From NCBI GenBank assembly GCA_016124845.1, contig WGMW01000008.1, forward strand, positions 1-64,000: a stretch of 64,000 bases of DNA, in the 5' to 3' direction. Positions 46,388 through 54,635 of this stretch are shown piece after piece. Position numbers and translations under genes: made by a program. Under the pieces are notes generated by a model, which worked only from the letters and a program-made list of their open reading frames with translations, made no database searches and had not been told where the DNA came from. Each line of letters opens with the position of its first letter. Within the stretch, counting starts at the first letter, position 1. The DNA comes from Flavobacteriales bacterium (lineage in GTDB: Bacteria; Bacteroidota; Bacteroidia; UBA10329).

Positions 46388-47190
46388 GAGTTCTGATGGT
46401 GGGTTACCAATGGTCTCGAAGAATCCTATTCAACTTCGTACGGTATAGGATTCACCTATCGCTTATTTACTACTTCCTCTTGGTTTACAATAACCTCAGG
46501 ATTGGCAGCCCGCTCAATTATCATCTTATCATTTCCTTTACCCTTTGGCACTTTGCTCTGTTTCTTTTCGACCGCATTTATGACAGACACATCGACCGAA
46601 TTGCGCAACCCGATGAGTATGTGCCAGACAATCAGGCCAAATTCCTTTATGGGCTCGTTGCCACTCTCACGTTCGCTTCGCTAGCGATTTATCTGTCCGG
46701 TGGATTTGATGTAAAGTATTGGCTTATCCTCTTACCTATCACGTTTCTCTATCCACTGAGAATTTATCGCAGTAAACGTGTTAAGAGCATCTTACTAATC
46801 AAGAACCTATACTCTGCCGTGCTCATTTATGCCATGCCCATTGGTCTTCAGGCATTCTTACTAAATAGGTATGCTATGCCTGACAATGAGGTGATAGAAC
46901 CCATCAGTTCACTCATGATCTATGTGATGATCGGAGAGATATTCTGGGACATCAGAGATATGTCGGTTGACCTGAATAATGGCACCCGAACGATTCCCAA
47001 TACAATCGGTCCAAATTTAACGAAGATGATTTTAGTCAGTCTCGTATTGGTTGATGCAGCCTTCAGAAACTGGAATTTCAATGGAAGTGCCATAATATAC
47101 CTTGTACTTCTTTCCTTTGTGCAAGAGAAAACCGATCGGCTTGTTTACCATTTGCCTCCACTTATTGCCCTGCTCCGCTTCTTGATATGA
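46384..47190 (+). CDS. UbiA family prenyltransferase
   Basis: A 268-residue polytopic protein taking the ATG at 46384, which overlaps the ABC ATPase stop (ATGA); a longer start seven codons upstream would overlap more. The two UbiA Asp motifs are D63-x3-D67-x3-D71 (LFDRIYDRHID) and D189-x2-D192-x3-D196 (WDIRDMSVDL), the latter followed by the usual NNGTRTIPNTIG. UbiA proteins transfer isoprenoid or related groups in the inner membrane to aromatic, sugar-phosphate or lipid acceptors. Its stop overlaps the next gene's ATG. The second UbiA-type protein in the region is the fusion at 41842-44145. Substrate unknown. Confidence 0.85.
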   Translation: MRVLMVGYQWSRRILFNFVRYRIHLSLIYYFLLVYNNLRIGSPLNYHLIISFTLWHFALFLFDRIYDRHIDRIAQPDEYVPDNQAKFLYGLVATLTFASLAIYLSGGFDVKYWLILLPITFLYPLRIYRSKRVKSILLIKNLYSAVLIYAMPIGLQAFLLNRYAMPDNEVIEPISSLMIYVMIGEIFWDIRDMSVDLNNGTRTIPNTIGPNLTKMILVSLVLVDAAFRNWNFNGSAIIYLVLLSFVQEKTDRLVYHLPPLIALLRFLI

Positions 47191-48041
47191 TAGATACATT
47201 ATTCACATTTGAGACTGTTTTCAAGGGCGAGGCCATTCATGACACGATGATCCGAGACCTTCTTGAAGAGCGCATTACCGGCATTATCGTCAAAGGTTTT
47301 CTAAGCAATGAAGAAGTGATGTCGGTACTTCACACATTCAACAACATACCAGACAGCAAGAAAACCAAGGTGAACGATGGTTTCACCTCATTCCCTCTCA
47401 GTTTTGCACAGTTCACACAGATGAAGGCCGCTGGGCTTATGACCATTGAAGACTACCTCCAAATTGCAGGTGACGTGATGGATGAGCAACGCCAGCGTTT
47501 CGGTGTTGACGTTCTGAGCAAACTCTGCCAGTTGCTCGAAATGACCGAAGTGTTTGAAACAGTTAGGCCGATATACAACTCAGATGCCGGTAAACCGATG
47601 GTACCATTCAACTTCAGAGAACTCTATCCCGGCAACGGAGAACTCATCGTTCATTGCGAGAATCTATTTTTTGAGGAGTTCCCTGATTTCTTCAATTGGT
47701 TGAAGCTGATGGATATAACAAACAACAAGTTGAGTTATTTCATCACGCTGCAAGAACCGGATGAAGGAGGAGAACTTTGCTGTTTCGACCTGAACTGGAA
47801 TTCAGTAAAGTACCGGGAGAATCCGACAGTTGTGATAGACATGGACCGGAATGAAATAGACGTGGACAGTGAAACCGTTGCCAGACAACTGATAAAACCA
47901 AATGAGGGTGATCTGCTTCTATTTGCCGGTGGTAACGTGTGGCACAGGGTGGAAAAAGTAAGAGGGAGCAAAAGCAGAATAACGCTTGGAGGCTTTGTAG
48001 CTGAAACTACCGAACCGGGCAAATACTACATCTGGTCCTGA
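47187..48041 (+). CDS. 2OG-Fe(II) oxygenase-like protein
   Basis: A 284-residue soluble protein. The last third looks like a double-stranded beta-helix: LSYFITLQ, GGELCCFDL, GDLLLFAGGNVWHRV with H253, and R264 in SRITLGGF, where the distal His and 2OG-binding Arg are expected. The proximal ligands could be H156 and E158 (VHCEN), but that spacing is larger than usual and I am not certain. If active it would hydroxylate or desaturate a substrate using O2 and 2-oxoglutarate. Coupled to UbiA upstream by an ATGA overlap and 11 bases before the PhyH-like gene. Confidence 0.65.
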   Translation: MIDTLFTFETVFKGEAIHDTMIRDLLEERITGIIVKGFLSNEEVMSVLHTFNNIPDSKKTKVNDGFTSFPLSFAQFTQMKAAGLMTIEDYLQIAGDVMDEQRQRFGVDVLSKLCQLLEMTEVFETVRPIYNSDAGKPMVPFNFRELYPGNGELIVHCENLFFEEFPDFFNWLKLMDITNNKLSYFITLQEPDEGGELCCFDLNWNSVKYRENPTVVIDMDRNEIDVDSETVARQLIKPNEGDLLLFAGGNVWHRVEKVRGSKSRITLGGFVAETTEPGKYYIWS

Positions 48042-48052
48042 TAGAATTTACG

Positions 48053-48898
48053 ATGAAATCTCTTATGCTCAAAGACCGCGACCTGAACCAACAGGTTTTG
48101 GAGCACGGGTTTATCAAGGTTAGATTCTTTGATGAGAACCTCCTTAATGCAACCCTTAAGGAGATCATGACTGAGCTAAAAAGCGAATCATCCTCACTGA
48201 AAGGCAAACAGAACCCAGACAATAACGTCACATTTCATAGCACGTTTCTAGATACTGACCAAACATATAAGACCGTAGTTTGGAAACATCTTTCCAAGTT
48301 GTTCAAACCATTGGTTAACGAACTTCTATACGGCCATCGGATCATTCAAACAAGCATCTTCAATAAACCTTCGGGTGAAGGATTCATCAGCCCACACCAG
48401 AATCTGACCACTGTCGATGAGGAAAAATTCACCTCGCTTTCCATTTGGACTCCGCTACAAGACACGAATGAAGTTAACGGAACGCTTCATTTCAAACCAC
48501 GCAGCCATGGTCGTTTTGAGAAATTCCGAAATGGAGATATCTGGTGGCCACCTTTGAGCATCACTCAGCGGATTGAAGATTACGGGATGGTTCCGGTGAA
48601 TGTTGATGTTGGAGAGGTTCTGATCTTTGATGACAGTTTGGTTCATGGATCTCCGGCCAACCACTCTGACACCGACAGGCTCATTTTTCATTGCCTTGCC
48701 ATACCTAACGCTGCATCTGCCATTTACTGCAAAAAAATGGACGGAAAGGTTGAATTGATCGAGGTTGACGACCGCTATTGGCAGTTCAGTCGTCCTGGCA
48801 AACCGGTGCCCACAGGGAACGTTCTGAAAGTGGTTGATTTTGAAACTACGACCTACACTAAGGAGATGCTGTTCAAAGAAATCAGCAATGCTTCTTGA
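48053..48898 (+). CDS. PhyH-like dioxygenase with altered Fe-ligand motif
   Basis: A 281-residue protein of the phytanoyl-CoA dioxygenase (PhyH) superfamily. The proximal H-x-D motif reads H115-Q116-N117, so Asn replaces the usual Asp. The rest is conserved: SIWTPLQDTNEVNGTLHFKPRSH, GEVLIFDDSLVHGS with H198, and R209. The AAT codon for N117 is clear in the DNA. With Asn the site might bind iron weakly or use a halide-like or altered chemistry; it may also be a non-catalytic relative. The two PhyH proteins at 52661-54500 keep HQD. The gene overlaps the LMF-like gene by 11 bases. Confidence 0.8.
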   Translation: MKSLMLKDRDLNQQVLEHGFIKVRFFDENLLNATLKEIMTELKSESSSLKGKQNPDNNVTFHSTFLDTDQTYKTVVWKHLSKLFKPLVNELLYGHRIIQTSIFNKPSGEGFISPHQNLTTVDEEKFTSLSIWTPLQDTNEVNGTLHFKPRSHGRFEKFRNGDIWWPPLSITQRIEDYGMVPVNVDVGEVLIFDDSLVHGSPANHSDTDRLIFHCLAIPNAASAIYCKKMDGKVELIEVDDRYWQFSRPGKPVPTGNVLKVVDFETTTYTKEMLFKEISNAS

Positions 48899-50486
48899 AC
48901 GATTCAGAAATTGGGCGGCAGCACCGTCACAAACGGAAAGCATCTTTCGGCTTTTTCACAAATCCCTTGGGCTGGTTTACATGGTGGCACTTGTCCCACT
49001 TCTGTATGAGGTTGATGCGCTGATCGGGTCGAATGGGCTTCTTCCCGCCAAAGGATTGCTTGAAATGTCCTATGCCGACCAAGGAGTAATTCGAAGTCTG
49101 CTCCAATTTCCGTCACTTTATCACCTCTATCCTTCGGATCTTTCACTTTACATTATTCTTGGAATTGGAGTACTCGGAGCTTTGCTCTTACTGCTCACGC
49201 GTCATGTCTTCTTAGGCGCGTTTTTGGCCTGGATCTCCTTCCTTTCAGTAACCTCCATCGGTGGAGATTTCCTGATCATCATCATCGACCTGTTCCTTGC
49301 CGAAGTCGGATTCCTCGCACTCTTTTCCACGTATCTTATTCAATATCGTGGATACGTCCCCAAACTGGTTCACTTCAGTTTTCTGATGCTCAACTTCCGG
49401 TTATGGTTCTGCATGGGTGTCAACAAATTCTACATGCCATCCTCCGTTTGGGTGAATTTCGAATTCTTCGACACCTTCTTTCAGGCGCAACCAATGCCAA
49501 CGCCTGTGGCCTACTATTTTCATCAGGTTCCCCGTATTATGAAATGGCTTGCGGAAATCGGACTTTTCATCGGTGAGGTGTTCATTCCATTTGCTGTTTT
49601 CGGTGGTAAGAAACTCAGAAAACTGAGCTTTTGGACGTTCGTTGCCATCTCGGTTCTAATTCAATTGAACGGCAATTACGGGTACTTCAATGTGCTTTCC
49701 ATTGTTGCCGCCCTCACAATTCTAAAGGATGACGACTTTGGTTGGTTCCGTAAATTGAACTGGAAAGACACCAAAACCACATTCGGGATTCCAAGATTTC
49801 TGGCCTGGATCCTGTCAGCACAGATCGCATGGCAAGTGCTTTACTCGATCTACGTCTTTGAGCCTACTCCGTATTCTGCGCAGAATCATCTCAATATCAT
49901 GTTCAACACATGGAAAACCGATTCAAAGGTTCTCAACGTGTTGTATGAACCCTTCAGATGGATCGGCTATTGGCGTGTTTGTAATCCATATGGCGTTTTC
50001 AAAGGCATACCGAAGTACCATGGAGAACTTCGGTTCTCAGGAAGTATAAATGGAGAAGAATGGAAAGATTACGAATTCAGATTTCTTCCTTCGGGCAAAA
50101 CCGACCAAATAGGATTCTTCGCTCCATATTACCCACGGCTCGATCATCTTATGTTCTACGAGACCCTTAGCGAAAGCAATTGCAGGCACAACCCACTAAA
50201 CCCATATTACACACTGGAAAATGCTTGGAGTTGCAATTTTGTCAATGCATTATTTTCAAATAATGGGCATGTGACGAAACTTCTAAGAAAGAATCCCTTT
50301 GAAGATGAGCCTCCCAAGTTCATTCGAACTGAAGTGTATCGACTCAGTTTTGACGAATGTTCCAAAGGGTATTGGAAATCGGAAAGAATGGACGGAATGG
50401 GCAGAGTCTACGACCTTGGAAACTGCTCAGCCCCGTTGATAAACTATAAGGAAGCAATGGCCACGGTTTATGGTGTCAGTAACTGA
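48888..50486 (+). CDS. lipase maturation factor (LMF)-like membrane protein
   Basis: Starting at ATG 48888, 532 residues. About eight membrane helices (to about residue 340) precede a soluble C-terminal domain with the LMF1/LMF2 signatures: RVCNPYGVFKGI, GEEWKDYEFRFLPSG, APYYPRLDHLMF, and NPF-x4-PPKFIRTEVYRLSF. Animal LMF1 supports folding of dimeric lipases in the ER; bacterial family members have no settled role. A longer frame (from 48834) would overlap the PhyH gene by 65 bases and adds no domain, so the shorter start is preferred. Last gene of the 44231-50486 operon; its 3' end overlaps the convergent WD40 gene by 11 bases. Confidence 0.88.
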   Translation: MLLERFRNWAAAPSQTESIFRLFHKSLGLVYMVALVPLLYEVDALIGSNGLLPAKGLLEMSYADQGVIRSLLQFPSLYHLYPSDLSLYIILGIGVLGALLLLLTRHVFLGAFLAWISFLSVTSIGGDFLIIIIDLFLAEVGFLALFSTYLIQYRGYVPKLVHFSFLMLNFRLWFCMGVNKFYMPSSVWVNFEFFDTFFQAQPMPTPVAYYFHQVPRIMKWLAEIGLFIGEVFIPFAVFGGKKLRKLSFWTFVAISVLIQLNGNYGYFNVLSIVAALTILKDDDFGWFRKLNWKDTKTTFGIPRFLAWILSAQIAWQVLYSIYVFEPTPYSAQNHLNIMFNTWKTDSKVLNVLYEPFRWIGYWRVCNPYGVFKGIPKYHGELRFSGSINGEEWKDYEFRFLPSGKTDQIGFFAPYYPRLDHLMFYETLSESNCRHNPLNPYYTLENAWSCNFVNALFSNNGHVTKLLRKNPFEDEPPKFIRTEVYRLSFDECSKGYWKSERMDGMGRVYDLGNCSAPLINYKEAMATVYGVSN

Positions 50487-51447
50487 GAGAATGGAGCAAC
50501 TCACCGGTTCTGGTGTCAAATATCTTGGCACCGCCACCTTCACTTCCGGCCACCATATGATCACCGCTGGGAGAATAATGGATGGTATTGATAAGTGTCT
50601 TGAAAGCATCGATTCTCATTCTCACCTCGGTTAATGTGGTGTCCAAGAAATAGATGCTCCCAGAAGATGTGGAGGCCGCAATGAGATCATCATTGTGATT
50701 GAAACACGACACATAAGCTCTCCCATCCAATTTAGGTGACGTATACAGCAATCGTTCGGTGCCCCGATCAAAAATCCTCACCGTGCTGTCGGCCGAAGAA
50801 GTGACAACTCTGGTCTTATCATTGCTTGGCATTATACAATAGACCCTGTCACTGTGACCGGCAAAACGCTTACTGACCACTCCCGTTGGTATGTCCACTT
50901 CATAGCCATGGAGTCCAGAAGACACCACAACAGTCGTGTCCGCGTGCACAAAGAAGATATAATTGGCCCCATCATCTTCCAGTTGAACTTGTTGTCCTTG
51001 TTTCTTCAATCCATCCCAGATAACTACGCCACCACCACTTCCACAACTAACAATTTTTGAATAGCCGTATATCGTGGTGTAAGGGCTGAAATCAATAGGT
51101 ATCTCTTGCATCAAACCGAGATCGGGAACACTCCATTCTTTCAGTGAACTGTCACTTCCACCAGTTATGATACAGCTATCGTTCAATCCAAAAAATGAGG
51201 AAGAAACCCGAATATCATGAGCATTCACGGTCTTTATGACATTCAGCAGACTATCCGCAAGTATCAGTCTACCATCAGTGGTTGCAATTGAAATCCAGCG
51301 TCCGGAACCGTCATAAAACGCAGAATGGACGCCAACCATCTTCTGTTCAGAAGTAGCATCACTTTCCTTCATCTTGGTATCTTTATCCGAGCACGAAAAG
51401 AATATGAACAAGGTAGCGGCAATAGCGATCTCTCTAATAATTCTCAT
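50476..51447 (-). CDS. WD40-repeat lipoprotein
   Basis: A 323-residue protein with a lipoprotein signal (lipobox FFSC, C19) and WD40-like beta-propeller repeats: segments such as DGRLILAD, GGSDSSLKEWSV, VTSSADSTVRIFD, ASTSSGSIYFLD and SEGGGAKIFD. Six to seven blades can be traced, ending with the last residues. A surface or periplasmic scaffold for protein contacts is likely; no enzymatic motif is seen. Its first 44 bases overlap, on the opposite strand, the 5' end of the FGE-like gene, and its end overlaps the LMF-like gene. Confidence 0.8.
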   Translation of the reverse strand: MRIIREIAIAATLFIFFSCSDKDTKMKESDATSEQKMVGVHSAFYDGSGRWISIATTDGRLILADSLLNVIKTVNAHDIRVSSSFFGLNDSCIITGGSDSSLKEWSVPDLGLMQEIPIDFSPYTTIYGYSKIVSCGSGGGVVIWDGLKKQGQQVQLEDDGANYIFFVHADTTVVVSSGLHGYEVDIPTGVVSKRFAGHSDRVYCIMPSNDKTRVVTSSADSTVRIFDRGTERLLYTSPKLDGRAYVSCFNHNDDLIAASTSSGSIYFLDTTLTEVRMRIDAFKTLINTIHYSPSGDHMVAGSEGGGAKIFDTRTGELLHSLSY

Positions 51448-52294
51448 GTCTTGTGAAGGAGTGAAATCAGGGATTGGAAGGGTAGATTTTAATCACGTCA
51501 AAGATACTGTTATTCAAGGCATTGAATTGGTATTTGTTCCCAGAGGCACCTACAAAGCGGGACTGCAATGTGATTCGAGGAACCTCGAATACGATTATTG
51601 GATCGGACGCTTTGAAATCACCAACGGACAATACTTCCATTTTCTGAAGCAAGCCCTTTCAGACAGCTTTCTTGTCCTCACTGATTCCAACCTCCTGTAT
51701 CACTATAAAGGTGATTCTCTTATCCCGGAAGATGATTATCACATCAAATTATTTGACAACCGTATCACTTATTCTTCAGGGACATTGAATTTAGACACCT
51801 CGTTCGCTAACCATCCGGTAACTGGAGTTACTTGGTATGGAACCAAAGCATTCTGTGATTATTTCGGTTTGTATTTGCCCACCGTGGCCGAATGGGAAAA
51901 AGCGGCTCGAGGATCAAATAATTTCCGTTTTCCTTGGGGGGATTCCATTGATGGAAGTTTCGCAAACTATTATCAAAGTGGTGATCCATTTGAACCTGGC
52001 ACCACACCTATCGGATTCTATGACGGCTCTTTACGTGGAGGATTTCAAACCTCCAATGCCCAAAGTTGCTTTGGCTGTTACGATATGTGTGGAAATGCGT
52101 GGGAATGGGTAGAAGATGTTTGGGATGAAAGAACTCCATACCACATTGGCAAGGGTGGCGGTTTCTACTATCACACCCCCGCTCAACTTCAAATTTATTT
52201 TCACAGCGTTTACGGACCAAGCACTCCACCACCCTTGGATATGTGCGATGTGCCAGATGGTTTCAGAGTTGTATACAAGACTATCGGACAATGA
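51404..52294 (+). CDS. FGE-sulfatase domain (SUMF1-like) lipoprotein, catalytic Cys absent
   Basis: A 296-residue lipoprotein (signal residues 1-16, lipobox LMSC, C17). The formylglycine-generating-enzyme-like domain is clear: YWIGRFEITNGQY, HPVTGVTWYGTKAFCDYFGLYLPT, AEWEKAARG, GNAWEWVEDVW, GGGF and a final DGFRVV. In true FGEs two Cys of the SW-C-H-x3-C region make formylglycine; here the matching stretch GGGFYYHTPAQLQIY has none, so sulfatase activation is unlikely. Such domains also serve as ligand-binding or scaffold proteins. The ATG at 51404 gives the signal peptide; ATG at 51446 would lose it. Coupled to the FKBP gene by an ATGA overlap. Confidence 0.85.
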   Translation: MNKVAAIAISLIILMSCEGVKSGIGRVDFNHVKDTVIQGIELVFVPRGTYKAGLQCDSRNLEYDYWIGRFEITNGQYFHFLKQALSDSFLVLTDSNLLYHYKGDSLIPEDDYHIKLFDNRITYSSGTLNLDTSFANHPVTGVTWYGTKAFCDYFGLYLPTVAEWEKAARGSNNFRFPWGDSIDGSFANYYQSGDPFEPGTTPIGFYDGSLRGGFQTSNAQSCFGCYDMCGNAWEWVEDVWDERTPYHIGKGGGFYYHTPAQLQIYFHSVYGPSTPPPLDMCDVPDGFRVVYKTIGQ

Positions 52295-52668
52295 AAATCC
52301 AAGCTATTTTCCTTGCACTGCTTCTACTTGCCCTTGTAGGTTGCAGTGATAGAGCTGCTAAAGAGAGGAATACAGTGTGCATTTTATATGAAATAAAGAA
52401 CGGAGAAGACTTACGAATTGATGGTACAAACCAACCGGGAACTCCTCAACCTTTGTGTTTTGTGGTTGGGCATCATGAGGTTATAAATGGAATTGACAAA
52501 GCCGTTCTTGGCATGAAAACCGGAGAATCGAAAACCGTACGAGTTCTACCCGAAGATGCCTATGGAAAGCGCGGTCTTGATTATGTTGACCATTTCGGAA
52601 AAACCGTATTTCTTGCTAAACCGAACGATACGCTTTCGGTATGGATAAAGATTGAGAATATCAGATGA
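52291..52668 (+). CDS. FKBP-type peptidyl-prolyl isomerase lipoprotein
   Basis: A 125-residue lipoprotein (lipobox LVGC, C18) with a short FKBP fold: FVVGHHEVINGIDKAVLGM, ESKTVRVLPEDAYGKRG and a final strand LSVWIKIENI. It should speed prolyl cis-trans isomerisation of envelope proteins. The domain is close to minimal in size (about 95 residues). The start overlaps the FGE-like stop (ATGA), so the two lipoproteins are made together. Its end overlaps the convergent PhyH gene by eight bases. Confidence 0.8.
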   Translation: MKIQAIFLALLLLALVGCSDRAAKERNTVCILYEIKNGEDLRIDGTNQPGTPQPLCFVVGHHEVINGIDKAVLGMKTGESKTVRVLPEDAYGKRGLDYVDHFGKTVFLAKPNDTLSVWIKIENIR

Positions 52669-53512
52669 CCAAGGCCCTCTCAACCTCACTTATAAATACG
52701 GGTTCTACCTGAAACGGAGGTCTTACCTCTACAGGCGAATCCGTTGGCGGCCGTGTAAACGATTCTTCCCGCACTTTTTCGTACCCAAATGCAAAATTAT
52801 CTTCGGGTCGGTGCACCTCCAGTTTGTCGTTCGGAGTTCGTTGGAAATACACTTGTAAAGGTGCTTCTTTTGGAATGATGGACACCTGCACCGCAATGCG
52901 TGGTTCGTTCGAAAGATTGCGTGGGGAACCATGAACAGTGCTATGATAGAAAAGTGCCGCTTGGCCCGCCTTCAGCGGATACTGCGACATGCTTGGCCTC
53001 AATTCATCCAAAATGCCAGTATAATCAGGGAAAAGATAGCCTGGGCCTCTCACTTTGCGGTTCAGATTATGCGTACCATGAACTACCCACATGGCACCGT
53101 TGGATTCATCCACATCATGTAATGCAAGCCAAAGATTGAAGGATGGATATTTGTATTCATCCACAATGCTCCAATCCTGATGTACGGGAAAATCCGTTTC
53201 CGCTCCGGGCATTTTTACAATGAACTGGTGTGAAATGGCCCGGTAGTTCTGAAAAGCACGGTCACAGGCAGGCTGCAAAATTGCTTTCAACCCTTCGTAG
53301 ACCTTCAGCTTATACTCAAGATCTGAATGCCAAATGGTCATATGGATTCGGCTGTACATGGTAGGAGGCTCCATTCCTTGATGCATCTCAGCATAGAAAT
53401 CCTTTACCTGTTGCAATTCATCAGGCGTCAGGAACGGAATCCGGACAACGCCATACTTTACCAGATCATCGCTGAATTTCTTTTCAATTACTATGTCGTT
53501 GGTTACCATCAT
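52661..53512 (-). CDS. phytanoyl-CoA dioxygenase (PhyH) family protein A
   Basis: A 283-residue Fe(II)/2OG oxygenase. The iron ligands are H111 and D113 (VHQDW) and H194 (STVHGS), with the 2OG-binding Arg at R205; the ESNGAMWVVHGTH stretch between them is typical of PhyH. It would hydroxylate an unknown small molecule or lipid. It follows the paralogous gene B by one base on the same strand. The proteins A and B share the overall layout but are only distantly alike. The extra Met before residue 2 leaves a one-codon ambiguity in the start. Confidence 0.88.
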   Translation of the reverse strand: MMVTNDIVIEKKFSDDLVKYGVVRIPFLTPDELQQVKDFYAEMHQGMEPPTMYSRIHMTIWHSDLEYKLKVYEGLKAILQPACDRAFQNYRAISHQFIVKMPGAETDFPVHQDWSIVDEYKYPSFNLWLALHDVDESNGAMWVVHGTHNLNRKVRGPGYLFPDYTGILDELRPSMSQYPLKAGQAALFYHSTVHGSPRNLSNEPRIAVQVSIIPKEAPLQVYFQRTPNDKLEVHRPEDNFAFGYEKVREESFTRPPTDSPVEVRPPFQVEPVFISEVERALVI

Positions 53513-53513
53513 G

Positions 53514-54500
53514 TCAGACCGGTTCTTGAATTATATCACAGGCTACCTGAGTTAGGCTGGCCTCGTATTGCACGGCAGAAATTGTTGCTTCCTTACCAAG
53601 AAGATCCCTTAACTCATCTGCGGTCATTTTCAGCTTTACGCTCTTGCTTTCCCCGATCTTACGACCCGTTCTTGGCCGCACCGTGCAATCAATGTAAAAA
53701 TTCAGATTTTCGGTTAAATAATCTTCTTCCTGAGCATAGATCTCTACGGGCCCATTCGCCTGCTCATCCCTATAAACACTGATCAGTTCTGCCCCGCGTG
53801 GGAAAATACCCGACCTTACCGCAACACGACAGGTCTTACCAATGTTGGAACCTGAAAGATGCACAATGCGGTCATCGAACAGTAAAACGTCTCCTTCAGT
53901 CATTTCAATCGGTATCAAATAGGGCTTCAACAGCTCAATATGGTCATCGAACATGGATCTGAAAGAGATGCCCCGATAGGGCGAAAACCAGCGATGACTC
54001 TTTGGTATCAACCAAATACAACCATCGGTAATATTCGTGTTCTGCAAAGGAATCCAAAGGCTCAATGGTGAATAACGCCATTCGTCAAGTCCGGTTGAGT
54101 CTTGGTGGAGGTAAAATTCACTTCGAGTTCCTGGAAACTTTACAATGAACGAGTTATTCGTGACATAATAATTCTCGAACAGGCTATCATTCAACGCTTT
54201 GAGAGCAGTACCCAGTTCTACATTGATCTTCCTTCGGTAGTTCCTGTCCTGCGAGTAGGCAGTATAGAACATACCTCCATTTACCGGACTCTGATGGTGG
54301 GCCGAAGCATAGACTCTTTGGAACTCTGAGATATTAACATCCCCACTATTCCGAAGAACGTAGTAACCCTTTTCGGCAAGTGTACTTTCAATTTCCGGGT
54401 TCTTTATAACCGTGTACGGTTGAGGCTTCCAATTTGAGCCATCGAACGAGGGGAAATCCTGTGCGTCCTTCTTAAAAAGTGATTTCAGTTGTTGTAGCAT
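53514..54500 (-). CDS. phytanoyl-CoA dioxygenase (PhyH) family protein B
   Basis: Using ATG at 54500, 328 residues (a TTG seven codons earlier is possible but less likely). The PhyH facial triad is intact: H132 and D134 (LHQDS), H214 (DRIVHLSG), with R225 near the end of the 2OG site, and SLWIPLQNTN-x3-CIWLIPKSH between them. The N-terminal 45 residues and the C-terminal 60 are additional to the family core. It forms a two-gene unit with PhyH A. It probably acts on a substrate of the same island, such as a lipid or sugar; this is inferred from location. Confidence 0.87.
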   Translation of the reverse strand: MLQQLKSLFKKDAQDFPSFDGSNWKPQPYTVIKNPEIESTLAEKGYYVLRNSGDVNISEFQRVYASAHHQSPVNGGMFYTAYSQDRNYRRKINVELGTALKALNDSLFENYYVTNNSFIVKFPGTRSEFYLHQDSTGLDEWRYSPLSLWIPLQNTNITDGCIWLIPKSHRWFSPYRGISFRSMFDDHIELLKPYLIPIEMTEGDVLLFDDRIVHLSGSNIGKTCRVAVRSGIFPRGAELISVYRDEQANGPVEIYAQEEDYLTENLNFYIDCTVRPRTGRKIGESKSVKLKMTADELRDLLGKEATISAVQYEASLTQVACDIIQEPV

Positions 54501-54623
54501 GGTTGGATGATTACCCTTCAAAGTTACCGTTTAACTGAAACATTTGAGCGGCCGGCCGGGTGATTCATATCATCGTCAGAAGCCTCTTTCCCTTTACGAA
54601 TTCAATAATCGCGGCCCGGACAT

Positions 54624-54631
54624 TAGATTTG
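54624..54631 (+). promoter_or_regulatory. candidate -7 promoter element next to start codon
   Basis: TAGATTTG fits TAnnTTTG exactly and ends five bases before the ATG at 54636. If used, the transcript would be leaderless or nearly so. No clear -33 box is present, so it may be chance. Confidence 0.25.
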
Positions 54632-54635
54632 CAAT

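Noticed and set aside
51404-52294. Sulfatase-activating formylglycine-generating enzyme
   Set aside because: Both catalytic cysteines are missing and no sulfatase gene is in the window.
54501-54521. TTG start for PhyH protein B
   Set aside because: It adds seven residues with no conserved feature, and an ATG is available at 54500.
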